Source: Pseudomonadota bacterium
GTDB taxonomy: Bacteria; Pseudomonadota; Alphaproteobacteria; Azospirillales; Azospirillaceae
Length of the DNA: 64,000 nt
Direction of reading: 5' to 3'
Assembly (NCBI GenBank): GCA_023423695.1
Contig: JAFAFA010000006.1
Location: forward strand, 1-64,000
The notes under the pieces are model-generated. The model saw only the letters and a list, made by a program, of their open reading frames with translations, made no database searches and had not been told where the DNA came from. The position numbers and the translations under genes are program-made. Numbering within the stretch: position 1 is the stretch's first letter; every line of letters begins with the position of its first letter. Shown here piece by piece: positions 44,597-54,383 of the stretch.

Positions 44597-46357
44597 ATGA
44601 GCCGGGAAGACGCCCGACTGGAAGCGCTGCGCGAGCTGAACCTGCTGGATACGGCACCAAGTGAGAGCTTCGATCGCATCACCCGCATGGCAAGCCAGCT
44701 GTTCGGCCTGCCGATTGCCGCCGTTTCATTGACCGACAAGGACCGGCAATGGTTCAAGTCACGTGTCGGCGTCGACCACTGGCAGATCCCGCGTGAAAAG
44801 GCTCCCTGCGGTCAGGTCGCGGAAAGCTGCGACTTTGTAATCATTCCCGACTTCGACAAGGACGACTGCTACCGGGACAGCCTTCTGGCCCGGTCAGGCA
44901 TACGGTTTTACGCGGGCGCCCCTCTGATCACCCGCGAAGGACACACGCTCGGTGCGATGTGCGTGCTCGGTACGGAGCCGCGCGCGATCACCAGTCAGGA
45001 AACGGCGGCGCTCAAGGATCTTGCCGCAATGGTGATGGCGCAGATCGAACTGCAGCATGCCCTGGGACGGATCGATCCGGTCAGCGGCCTGCCGAACCGC
45101 ACGCAGTTCATCGAAGACATCGAGGATCTCGCACGGGATCATCCGGGGGAGCAGCGCTATGCCATCCTGGTCGATCTGATCGATGTTGCCCAGCATACCG
45201 CCACGCTCCGCGCCATCGGTCCGGCCTTCACGGACGACCTCGTGCGGGCGGCCACACAGCGTCTGCGGCGGGTGGTCGGCCCTGAAACCAGAGTCTATCA
45301 GATCGGCACGACGCATGTCGGCTATCTGCTGCCCGTCATGGGCGAGCAGGAAATGATGGCGGCCGCGGCGAGAGTACCGACCGAATTGGGCAAAGCGGCC
45401 GGCGCACAGGAAACGCCCGTGGTGATCCGTGCGGCCATCGGCGTGGCTCCGTTCCAGCTGGGCGCGGCCACCCCCCAACATGTCCTGCGCACCGCCTACA
45501 GCGCTCTGCAGGATGCCCGCGAGGCGGACCGAGGGGTCGGCATCTATTCCGCGTCGCTCGACGACGCACATCGCCGACGCTTCCAGCTGCTGGCCGATTT
45601 TCCCCAGGCGCTCGCCGCGGCCGACCAGTTGGCGCTCGTCTTTCAGCCGCGCGTGGACATCCGGACCGGCAAATGCGTTGGTGCGGAGGCGCTGCTGCGC
45701 TGGTCCCACCCCGTTCTCGGCGCAATCCCGCCCGGGGAATTCGTGCCCATGGTGGAGCAGACGGCTCTCGCCGACGGCATGACCGAGTGGGTCGCCCGCA
45801 CCGCGTTGTCGCAGTTGGCGGCATGGCGAGCCGCGGACATCGATCTGATGCTTTCCATCAACATCTCGGCATCGAACCTGGACCAACAGGATTTTCCTGC
45901 CCGTCTGGCCGATTTGGCCAAGCGTTGTGACGTTCAACCGGATCGCATCGAACTGGAACTGACCGAAAGCGCCATTCTCCGCAATGGCGAAAACGCATTG
46001 CGGAGAATGGAAGAGCTGAGATCATCAGGCTTTGGAATCGCAATCGACGATTTCGGAACCGGTTACAGCAGCCTGTCCTACCTTGAGAAGATACCGGCGG
46101 ATGTGGTGAAGATCGATCGCTCCTTCATTCAGGGACTTGGCGATCAGGACCGCAGCTGTACCCTGGTAAGCGCAATGATTTCCCTGATCCATCAGCTGGG
46201 CTATCGGGTCGTCGCCGAAGGCGTGGAGAACCACACCGCCTTGGACATGCTGTCCGAACTGGGTTGCGACGAAGTTCAGGGGTACCATATCGCGCGCCCG
46301 ATGACGGCGACGGTGTTCGAGCGTTGGCTGCGCGATCACTCGGCAGGCCGGGGGTGA
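44597..46357 (+). CDS. GAF - degenerate GGDEF - EAL c-di-GMP phosphodiesterase
   Basis: A 586-aa cytoplasmic protein. GAF domain (about 5-150): EARLEALRELNLLDTAPSESFDRIT-like opening (in part ARLEALRELNLLDT), FYAGAPLITREGHTLGAMCVLG. A GGDEF-like domain (about 165-325) begins DPVSGLPNRTQF, but the signature position reads QIGTTHVGYLL, so cyclase activity is lost. The EAL domain (about 335-580) is intact: AEALLRW, ELTESAI, DDFGTGYSS, KIDRSFI, AEGVENH. It should hydrolyse c-di-GMP, tuned by the GAF ligand. ATG 44597 is chosen for AAGGTG seven bases upstream and because family proteins start here; ATGs at 44558 and 44579 are alternatives. Confidence 0.9.
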   Translation: MSREDARLEALRELNLLDTAPSESFDRITRMASQLFGLPIAAVSLTDKDRQWFKSRVGVDHWQIPREKAPCGQVAESCDFVIIPDFDKDDCYRDSLLARSGIRFYAGAPLITREGHTLGAMCVLGTEPRAITSQETAALKDLAAMVMAQIELQHALGRIDPVSGLPNRTQFIEDIEDLARDHPGEQRYAILVDLIDVAQHTATLRAIGPAFTDDLVRAATQRLRRVVGPETRVYQIGTTHVGYLLPVMGEQEMMAAAARVPTELGKAAGAQETPVVIRAAIGVAPFQLGAATPQHVLRTAYSALQDAREADRGVGIYSASLDDAHRRRFQLLADFPQALAAADQLALVFQPRVDIRTGKCVGAEALLRWSHPVLGAIPPGEFVPMVEQTALADGMTEWVARTALSQLAAWRAADIDLMLSINISASNLDQQDFPARLADLAKRCDVQPDRIELELTESAILRNGENALRRMEELRSSGFGIAIDDFGTGYSSLSYLEKIPADVVKIDRSFIQGLGDQDRSCTLVSAMISLIHQLGYRVVAEGVENHTALDMLSELGCDEVQGYHIARPMTATVFERWLRDHSAGRG

Positions 46358-46417
46358 CAGCCGTGGGGAGACACACCGGCCGATAAGTCACCACACCACC
46401 CTTCCCACCGTCATCCG

Positions 46418-46708
46418 TCAGGCCGCGACCCGCTGCCAGCCCAGGCGCTTGTAGCGGGCTTCCAGAATGGTCGGCGTCGCGCACGCGTATCCGAACCAGA
46501 GCCCCACCAGCATGAGGGCCCCGCTGGGCCAAAGCAGCAGGGCGACGACGGTCAGCACCGCATGGATCGCGCTGTGCATCCACTCGCCCTTGGAGGCGAA
46601 ATAGAACGGGCCGCCCAGGAACGCCCAGAAACCGGCCTTGCTGGACACCGCTTCCGTCTGGCCGGTCGCGGGGTTTTGGAAGATCGTGGCCGATGACGGC
46701 TGTGCCAT
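46418..46708 (-). CDS. Small inner-membrane protein (96 aa)
   Basis: AAGGAG precedes the ATG. Residues 25-40 (AGFWAFLGGPFYFASKG) and 45-78 form hydrophobic segments, the latter probably one or two helices (AVLTVVALLLWPSGALMLVG). The short tail is RYKRLGWQRVAA. The layout resembles DUF2628-type small membrane proteins, in which a WxxxGPFYFxxKG segment precedes a membrane helix; function unknown. It sits between the EAL gene (convergent) and the lysR gene, separate from both by its spacing. Confidence 0.7.
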   Translation of the reverse strand: MAQPSSATIFQNPATGQTEAVSSKAGFWAFLGGPFYFASKGEWMHSAIHAVLTVVALLLWPSGALMLVGLWFGYACATPTILEARYKRLGWQRVAA

Positions 46709-46827
46709 GTTCGTCTCCTTGGCTTGCCGGACCCAGTCTGAACGACGGCCGCCGCACCCGTCGCATCCGGTAGCCGGCTTTCCCGCATGGTGGACAATCC
46801 GGCACATGGATGACCGCCTGCGGACCC

Positions 46828-47763
46828 TCAGTCCGCAGCCGCGCCCTCCCCGTTTCCGGTTCCGCGCAGCACTTCCAGGAACCGCTCCAGCACCAGATTC
46901 GGCTGGGCCCCCTTCTTGGTCACCACTTGAAACTCCAGCGCATGGTGGTAGGTGTCGGGCAGCAGTGCCCGCATCATGCCGCGCTCGACCCATTGCCGGG
47001 CGTAATGGGTGGGAAGAAAGCCGACATAGCATCCGGTGAGGATCAGGAAGGCCACGCCCTCGCGGTCGGTCGCCGTCGCGGTATTGTTCAGCTCATGGGG
47101 AAGCTGCGCCTGGGTCGGCGCCACGGCGTCGGCCGCTTCGACCTCCTCCCGCGTCACCGCGGCATCGGCACGGTCGAACAGCGGATGACCGTCGCCGCAG
47201 TAGAGCAGGGACTCCTCCTGGTAGAGCGGAAGACCGGCCAGTCCCGGCAGGCCCCGGCGGACCGGCACGACGCCGACGTGCAACTGCCCGTCCAGCACGC
47301 CGCGCTCGATCTCGTTGGGTGGGATCATGCGGATGTTGACACGGACCTCCGGCGCAAGCTGCTTCAGGCTGCGCAGGGCATGGGTCACCCGCATCTGCGG
47401 CATGGTGACGAGGTTGTCGGTGATGCCGATGTTCAGTTCACCGCGCAGGCGGCCGTGAACGGTGTTGATCTCGCTGCGGAAGCTCTCGGTGCTGGCCAGC
47501 AGGCGCAGGCTCGCCTCATAGGCCAGATGCCCTTCGTCGGTCAGCCGGAAGCCCGCCCGCCCGCGCCGGCAGAGCGTGAGGCCGAGCCGCCGTTCAAGAT
47601 CCGCCATGTGCTGGCTGATCGCCGCCCGGCTGATGTTCAGTTCCACCTCCGCAGCGGAAAAACCGCCGCATTCCACCACCGTCCGGAACACGCGCAGCAG
47701 GCGGATGTCGGCATCGCCGATCGGGGCCAGGGAGCGGGTGGGGGGCCGGGTGGGCTTGCTCAT
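46828..47763 (-). CDS. LysR-family transcriptional regulator
   Basis: A 311-aa regulator. The winged HTH at about 20-80 reads LLRVFRTVVECGGFSAAEVELNISRAAISQHMADLERRLG in outline. The effector domain (about 105-300) has the two-lobe periplasmic-like fold. It is divergent from the aminotransferase gene across a 137-base gap, so it probably activates the aminotransferase-mmsA pair with an amino acid or semialdehyde ligand. Several T-N11-A-like arrangements occur at 47785-47835, none decisive. Confidence 0.88.
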   Translation of the reverse strand: MSKPTRPPTRSLAPIGDADIRLLRVFRTVVECGGFSAAEVELNISRAAISQHMADLERRLGLTLCRRGRAGFRLTDEGHLAYEASLRLLASTESFRSEINTVHGRLRGELNIGITDNLVTMPQMRVTHALRSLKQLAPEVRVNIRMIPPNEIERGVLDGQLHVGVVPVRRGLPGLAGLPLYQEESLLYCGDGHPLFDRADAAVTREEVEAADAVAPTQAQLPHELNNTATATDREGVAFLILTGCYVGFLPTHYARQWVERGMMRALLPDTYHHALEFQVVTKKGAQPNLVLERFLEVLRGTGNGEGAAAD

Positions 47764-47900
47764 GCTGGGACCATGGTTTTGGGGCAGGATAGTTAAGCGC
47801 CGGGTTATGTGAAGTTCTTATAGTTTGGATTTAATCGCAACCAGGAAGCGCGCACACTCACCGCCGACAGCACGCCCAACAAGATGCGGGAGAACAGCGG

Positions 47901-49262
47901 ATGGCCCCCCTGGACAACGATCATGTCAGCGCCCTCGGCAACGCTGCCGGACTGACGCGCGAGGAACTCGACGCCTATTGGATGCCGTTCAGCGGCAACC
48001 GTCAGTTCAAGAACAACCCCCGCATGATCGTGAAGGCGGAAGGGAGCTGGTACTGGGACGCCGAAGGCCGCAAGATCTACGACAGCCTGTCAGGTCTGTG
48101 GTGCAGCGGCGCCGGCCATTGCCGCCGCGAGATCTCCGAAGCGGTGGCCCGCCAGATCGCCGAGCTGGATTACAGCCCCGCCTTCCAGCACGGGCATCCG
48201 GCCGCCTTCAAGCTGGCGCACAAGCTGGCGTCGATGACTCCGGCCGGCCTCGACCATGTCTTCTTCGTCGGTTCGGGCTCCGAGGCCGCCGACACCTCGC
48301 TGAAGATGGCGCGGGCCTATTGGCGGATGAAGGGACAGCCGACCAAGACCAAGCTGATCGGCCGGTCCAAGGGCTATCACGGCGTCAATTTCGGCGGCAC
48401 CAGCCTGGGCGGCATCGGCGGCAACCGCAAGCTGTTCGGCACCGGCGTCGATGCCGACCACCTGCCCCATACCCTGCTGCCGCAGAACCTGTTCGTGAAG
48501 GGCATGCCGGAGGAAGGCGCTTTCCTGGCCGACGCGCTGGAGGAGCTGGTGGCGCTGCACGACGCCTCCAACATCGCCGCGGTGATCGTCGAGCCGCTGG
48601 CCGGTTCGGCCGGCGTGCTGCCGCCGCCGAAGGGCTATCTGCAGCGGCTGCGCGAGATCTGCGACAAGCATTCCATCCTGCTGATCTTCGACGAGGTCAT
48701 CACCGGCTTCGGCCGTATGGGCGCCCCCTTCGGCGCCGATGCCTTCGGCGTGGTTCCGGACATCATGAACGTCGCCAAGGGCCTGACCAACGGCGCCGTC
48801 CCGATGGGGGCGGTCGTGGCGAAGCGCGACATCTACCAGGCCTTCATGGACAATGGCGGGCCGGAATACATGGTGGAGTTCCCGCACGGCTACACCTATT
48901 CCGCCCATCCGGTCGCCTGCGCCGCCGGTCTGGCAGCGCTCGACATCTTCGAGCGGGAGAAGCTGTGGGAAAAGGCGGCAGCGCTGGCGCCGCACTTCGA
49001 AAACCTGATCCATGGGCTGAAGGGGCTGAAGAACGTCGCCGACATCCGCAACTACGGCCTGACGGGCGCCGTCACCATCGCGCCGCTTCCGGGCGAGCCG
49101 GCCCGCCGGCCCTACGATATCGGCGAGAAGTGCTGGAAGGCCGGGTACTACGTGCGCTTCGGCGGCGACACGCTCCAGTTCGGCCCGCATTTCCACAGCG
49201 AACCGGCCGACCTCGACCGCCTGTTCGACGTCGTCGCCGACGCCATCCAGGCGACGGCGTAA
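47901..49262 (+). CDS. Omega-amino acid (beta-alanine):pyruvate aminotransferase
   Basis: A 453-aa PLP enzyme of class III. It begins with DAYWMPFSGNRQFKNNPRMI, the beta-alanine:pyruvate-type N-terminus. FVGSGSEAADTSLKMARAY binds the cofactor phosphate, IFDEVITGFGRMG supplies the Asp, and K293 in NVAKGLTNG is the Schiff-base lysine. It converts beta-alanine (or another omega-amine) and pyruvate to malonate semialdehyde and alanine. The next gene, a semialdehyde dehydrogenase, takes that product to acetyl-CoA. GGGAG lies eight bases before the ATG. Related transaminases act on taurine or 3-aminoisobutyrate, so the exact amine is open. Confidence 0.92.
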   Translation: MAPLDNDHVSALGNAAGLTREELDAYWMPFSGNRQFKNNPRMIVKAEGSWYWDAEGRKIYDSLSGLWCSGAGHCRREISEAVARQIAELDYSPAFQHGHPAAFKLAHKLASMTPAGLDHVFFVGSGSEAADTSLKMARAYWRMKGQPTKTKLIGRSKGYHGVNFGGTSLGGIGGNRKLFGTGVDADHLPHTLLPQNLFVKGMPEEGAFLADALEELVALHDASNIAAVIVEPLAGSAGVLPPPKGYLQRLREICDKHSILLIFDEVITGFGRMGAPFGADAFGVVPDIMNVAKGLTNGAVPMGAVVAKRDIYQAFMDNGGPEYMVEFPHGYTYSAHPVACAAGLAALDIFEREKLWEKAAALAPHFENLIHGLKGLKNVADIRNYGLTGAVTIAPLPGEPARRPYDIGEKCWKAGYYVRFGGDTLQFGPHFHSEPADLDRLFDVVADAIQATA

Positions 49263-49278
49263 GGGCGCCACGGACGAA

Positions 49279-49429
49279 GCCCCCTCCCTCCCACGGCTTC
49301 GCCGCGGGTTCCTCCCTCCCCCGCCCTCGGCCGACCGAAGGTCGGTCCGATCGCGGGAGAAGGGGGATTCGCATAACGGCGGCAGTTCCCTCTCCCACCG
49401 CAGGTGGGGGAGGGTTAGGGAGGGGGCAC
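49279..49429. repeat. GC-rich palindromic intergenic repeat, copy 3
   Basis: About 150 bases: CCCACGGCTTCGCCGCGGGTT, then CCTCCCCCGCCCTCGGCCGACC, the inner palindrome GACCGAAGGTCGGTC, GGCGGCAGTTCCCTCTCCC, and the right end GGGGGAGGGTTAGGGAGGGG. It lies between the aminotransferase and mmsA genes of one likely operon. The central and right parts match copies 1 and 2. Confidence 0.8.
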
Positions 49430-49469
49430 TCGCACTCCGCACTCCATAATCTCCCCCAGGACACCCCCC

Positions 49470-50969
<1,500 letters not shown>

Positions 50970-50984
50970 AGCAGACTTGGCTGT

Positions 50985-51018
50985 CCGACGCCGGTGCCGA
51001 TTGGAGCGCCGGCGTCGG
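50985..51018 (+). terminator. Hairpin after mmsA
   Basis: CCGACGCCGG (50985-50994) pairs perfectly with CCGGCGTCGG (51009-51018), loop of 14 bases. No T run. The remaining gap to 51260 shows no credible gene. Confidence 0.5.
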
Positions 51019-51260
51019 GCAACCTCTTCGCGCGGTCGATGGCGACTGTCTCCACCTCGTCCACGAACTGGCACCCGACGATGATGTAGCCCTTGTAGGA
51101 CGTGCATCGTCTCGGTGCCATGGGGATGCCGAAGCGCTGCCCGGCCCCGCAAACCGCGTAGCAGGCCGTTCTCCGCCAAGGCGGCCTTCAGGTGCGCGCG
51201 CTCTTGTCCCAGCCGATCAGTGTAGATCCGTGCAGATCCTGTGGGGTCGATCCACAGCTG

Positions 51261-52256
51261 TCAGACAGGCGCATCCCCCCTGCCCCCCTCGGCGGATGTC
51301 GTCTGGAACAGAGCCAGGATTTCGCCAGCCGGGTTCCAGCCCAGCACGCGCGACAGCCCGACATAGCCGACGGACAGGCGCGGGTTCACCTCCACCACCA
51401 CCGGACCGTCGGGACGGTCGATGAGGTCGACGGCGACATAGCCGCGCAGCCCCGGGATCGCGGCGGCGACGGCGCGGGCCAGCGGCTCCCAGGCGGCACG
51501 CCGGTGCTCCATCATCCCGACATCGACACCATGAAAGCTGAAGCAGTCCTTCCCGCGCTCCACCTTCTGGCGGTTGCAGCCGAGGAGCCGCACCACGCCG
51601 GCAGCATCGACCAGCATGGACAGGCTGCACGCCTCGCCATCGACCAGCGGCTGGACGATCCAGCGGCCGGCATGCGGCGGCGTCCAGGCGGCGATGTCGT
51701 CGACGATGAAGGTGTCGAGGCAGCCGGCACCGTCGTCCGGCTTCACCACATGACGGGCGGCGGGCGGCGGCGGGGCGCCGAAGGGAACGGTGGGAATGGC
51801 CGCGATGCCGTGGGCGGCCAGCCGTGCCGCCGTCGCCGTCTTCGACGATGCGAGCGTGATGGCGTCGGCGGTGCAGGCGACCACCGGCAGGCCGGTGCCG
51901 CGGAACAGAGCGGCGACGTGACCCAGCAGCCCGTCGCTTTCCGGCGCGATCGGCCAGACCACGTCGCACAGGGCCGCCGCCGCCCGCCAGCGCGACTCCC
52001 CGTCGTCACCCGGCGCCACCGGGAACAGGGCGACTCTGCCTGCCGGAAGCAGGGGTGGAGGAAGGCGGTTGTCCCAGCACAGAATGACCTGGATTCCTTC
52101 CAGCGCGATCAGGTCGCCGACCAGCGCCGCGACCATCGCGTTGGCTTCCGCCATCAGGTCCGTGGGATGCGGCCCGTTGCACAGCGCGCCGCCGGTGACA
52201 TACTCGCAGACCAGAACCCGACGAAGGCTGTTCTCCATGGACATCGTTCCCGTCAT
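51261..52256 (-). CDS. ATP-grasp ligase (MfnD-like, tyramine--glutamate ligase family)
   Basis: A 331-aa ATP-grasp protein. RVLVCEYVTGGALCN opens it, a typical text of this subfamily. The ATP-binding Lys is in HVVKPDDGAGC, and the Mg-ligand region is GYVAVDLIDRPDGPVVVEVNPRLSVGY. The family joins an amine to a carboxylate; archaeal MfnD makes gamma-glutamyl-tyramine for methanofuran, and methylotrophic bacteria carry relatives. It is divergent to a HisA-like gene whose relatives also occur with C1-cofactor genes as I recall. Start is uncertain: ATG 52256 is used; ATG 52244 and 52238 are in frame, the last overlapping the HisA-like start as CATG. Confidence 0.82.
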   Translation of the reverse strand: MTGTMSMENSLRRVLVCEYVTGGALCNGPHPTDLMAEANAMVAALVGDLIALEGIQVILCWDNRLPPPLLPAGRVALFPVAPGDDGESRWRAAAALCDVVWPIAPESDGLLGHVAALFRGTGLPVVACTADAITLASSKTATAARLAAHGIAAIPTVPFGAPPPPAARHVVKPDDGAGCLDTFIVDDIAAWTPPHAGRWIVQPLVDGEACSLSMLVDAAGVVRLLGCNRQKVERGKDCFSFHGVDVGMMEHRRAAWEPLARAVAAAIPGLRGYVAVDLIDRPDGPVVVEVNPRLSVGYVGLSRVLGWNPAGEILALFQTTSAEGGRGDAPV

Positions 52257-52980
52257 CGACCTGCTGGGCGAGCAGGTGGTTCATGCCAAGCGCGGGGAGC
52301 GCGACCGCTACCGCCCCATCGAAAGCGCGCTGACCGCCGGATCGGCACCCAAAGATATCGTGGCCGCGCTGTTGGCGCTGCATCCCTTCCGCGCCTGCTA
52401 TGTCGCCGATCTCGACGCCATCAGGGGAAATGGCGACCATCGCTCCACCGTTGCGGCGCTGCAGGCCCGCTGGCCGGAGGTGGCGTTCTGGGTCGATGCC
52501 GGTCTGGCGACGCCGGACGATTGCCGCCGCTGGCTCGATGCCGGGATGCGCCATCTGGTGATCGGCAGCGAAAGCCAGACGGACGGCACGACGCTGGAAG
52601 CGGCGCTGGCGCTCGCCGGAGACGACCGGGTGGCGCTGTCGCTGGATGTCCGGCGGGGGGAATCGCTGGGGCCTGCGGCATTGCACGAGGAGTCCGCCCG
52701 CTGGCCCAAGCGGGTGATCGCCATGACGCTGGACCGCGTCGGGTCGGGCGAGGGTCCGGACCTCGACCGCATCGCCGCGCTGGCTGTCCGACGCCCAGGG
52801 GTCCGGGTGTGGGGAGCCGGCGGCGTGCGCGACGCGGCGGATCTGGACGCGCTGGCCGCGCAGGGTGCCGATGCCGTGCTGGTGGCCAGCGCGCTTCACG
52901 ACCGGCGCCTCGACGCCGGGACGCTCGCCCGCTTCTCCTCCGGTCAGCGTCCCTCCGATCAGCCGGCGGCGAACGGGTGA
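52237..52980 (+). CDS. HisA-like TIM-barrel protein (not a standard HisA)
   Basis: A 247-aa (beta/alpha)8 protein. The N-terminus DIVPVIDLLGEQVVHAKRG and repeats such as CYVADLDAIRG and VWGAGGVRDAADLDALAAQGADAVLVASALH match the HisA/HisF family. True HisA has VRL near the start and sits in a his operon; here the neighbour is an ATP-grasp ligase. The half-barrel phosphate sites look partly kept (second: GAGGVRD). The divergent partner starts at the same CATG, so each promoter must lie within the other gene or be shared. Candidate role: isomerase or lyase in a cofactor route together with the ligase. GAAGG lies about nine bases upstream. Confidence 0.8.
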   Translation: MDIVPVIDLLGEQVVHAKRGERDRYRPIESALTAGSAPKDIVAALLALHPFRACYVADLDAIRGNGDHRSTVAALQARWPEVAFWVDAGLATPDDCRRWLDAGMRHLVIGSESQTDGTTLEAALALAGDDRVALSLDVRRGESLGPAALHEESARWPKRVIAMTLDRVGSGEGPDLDRIAALAVRRPGVRVWGAGGVRDAADLDALAAQGADAVLVASALHDRRLDAGTLARFSSGQRPSDQPAANG

Positions 52981-53215
52981 ACCACGGCGGCCTTGCGGTC
53001 CAGCATCTCCTCGTGCGCTGACACAGACATGGGATTCACAATGGACCGTCGCCGCACGGTTCTGTCGGCATGGTCGAGACCATCAGCGTCATCGTTGAAA
53101 GTCCGTGGCCGGCCTCCATGGTCGGCATCTAGCCCGCCGGAGCGATGTGGATGTGATCGGGCTCCGGGGGAATGCCGTCATGGGCCGGATGGACAGACAA
53201 CATGAGGTCACAGTT

Positions 53216-53449
53216 CTAGCAGGCGGGTGCGCCGGCCACGGCGCAGGCCATGGTGAGACGGGTCAGCACAGCCCCTCGCATCAGGCTGGCTTGTCCTGGC
53301 GGCGAAAAAGCGGGGGGAAGAAGGTCGGATGGCGTGACCTGGAATGCCGGATGCCAACGGCGCTCGGCATTCGTCCAGCGCAGCTGTTCGCGCAGCACGT
53401 CGGCACCATGGGGGCAACGCCCTTCGATGGAGCGGAACGGGGCGGTCAT
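53216..53449 (-). CDS. Small hypothetical protein (77 aa), coupled to its upstream neighbour
   Basis: ATG at 53449 follows GGAGGAACGCCC, a strong ribosome site, and overlaps the stop of the 121-aa gene as ATGA. The protein reads MTAPFRSIEGRCPHGADVLR... with a middle WTNAERRWHPAFQVTPSDLL and a short hydrophobic end. A His/Cys pair (CPHG) is present but no family is recognised. Coupling and ribosome site are the main support. Confidence 0.5.
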   Translation of the reverse strand: MTAPFRSIEGRCPHGADVLREQLRWTNAERRWHPAFQVTPSDLLPPAFSPPGQASLMRGAVLTRLTMACAVAGAPAC

Positions 53450-53811
53450 GGGCGTTCCTCCGGCATGGATGTGGTCGGTGTGGATGTTGCCGATGCGGAT
53501 GTCGACTTCAGGAGGTCCGCCATGGCTGGAACCGCCGGATGCGGTGAGCCTGTGTTCGCCTGCGACGCTCCGCCGGCCTCTCCGCCGATGGCCGCAGAGC
53601 ACCAGCGGACATGGCAGCGTTCCCCTGCCGCCGATTGCGCCAGCACGACGCTGGCGAAGCCGAGCCGTTCCGCCGCCTGTGCTTCGCGAATGGCTTTGGC
53701 GAGCGCATCGGCCTGACTGGCGCAGGGCGGATAGACGAACCCGTCCACACGGACGATCCAGCCGACGCGGGTTTGCAAAATGAAGAAGGCAAGCCTTGTG
53801 CGCGCATCCAT
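53446..53811 (-). CDS. Small hypothetical protein (121 aa)
   Basis: GGAGA lies seven bases before the ATG at 53811. Residues 1-40 (MDARTRLAFFILQTRVGWIV, then VDGFVYPPCASQADALAKAI) suggest a small beta-beta-alpha fold like DUF2188-type proteins: a strand pair followed by a helix EAQAAERLG. The C-terminal third is low-complexity (Ser/Thr/Pro/Ala). First of a two-gene unit with the 77-aa gene. Function unknown; ATG 53847 is a less likely start. Confidence 0.5.
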   Translation of the reverse strand: MDARTRLAFFILQTRVGWIVRVDGFVYPPCASQADALAKAIREAQAAERLGFASVVLAQSAAGERCHVRWCSAAIGGEAGGASQANTGSPHPAVPAMADLLKSTSASATSTPTTSMPEERP

Positions 53812-54296
53812 GGGGTGGTCTCCGATGTAGGCCGGTTGTGTCGGCATTGCCGGCGGTCATGCCGCCCGGATCGAGTCACACCAGGAAGGGTCCAGGGTTT
53901 GCGGACCGCAGCAAAAGTGAAAAAGCCTGGAGCGGCTCCAGCGGACTCCAATTGGTGATCAACAAAACAATTTTCAATGGACGCTATGCAAAAGTGCTTG
54001 CTCCCAACGGCTCCTTACCAATCGATTGCGCGCGTCTATTCGTTACCAATTTTTGCAAATTGCGCTGAAAACTTCAGGAAGTCTCCACAGTTTTTGCTAT
54101 TCATTATGCCACAGCTCAAGTCGGCTGCGGCGGGCGCTTGCCTCCATGGCCTGTTCAACCGCACGTCCTGCTACCCGACGATGCGCCTCTTCCGGCAAAC
54201 CATGTCGGGTGACCGGGCTGTGGTGGGGCGACGTGTCGCGGATGCTTTGCGCCCCCGCAAGAGCGGCGGTTTGCACAAAGATCTAGCGCAACGGCG
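53812..54296. other. AT-rich intergenic region upstream of the NCS2 permease gene
   Basis: No credible gene. The part 53945-54115 is clearly A/T-richer than the surrounding DNA, with several A and T runs (ACAATTTTCAATGG, CCAATTTTTGCAAATTGC). It probably holds the promoter of the permease transcript. Short frames cross it, but none has a ribosome site with protein-like content. Confidence 0.4.
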
Positions 54297-54300
54297 TCGC

Positions 54301-54357
54301 GGGCGCCAAAAAGCGGGCGTCGTTCCCACGGAAGGCGCCCCCCGGCAAGGGCGCCTT
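54301..54357 (+). promoter_or_regulatory. Candidate attenuator / riboswitch expression platform before the permease
   Basis: A perfect 9-bp hairpin AAGGCGCCC (54332-54340) / GGGCGCCTT (54349-54357) ends 27 bases before the permease ATG and is followed by TCC. An upstream GGGCGCC (54301-54307) can pair instead with the left arm. This gives two exclusive folds, as in transcription or translation attenuation. The sensing part would lie upstream; I cannot assign a class. Confidence 0.45.
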
Positions 54358-54383
54358 TCCACACAGCTTCGGACAGAACCTCC

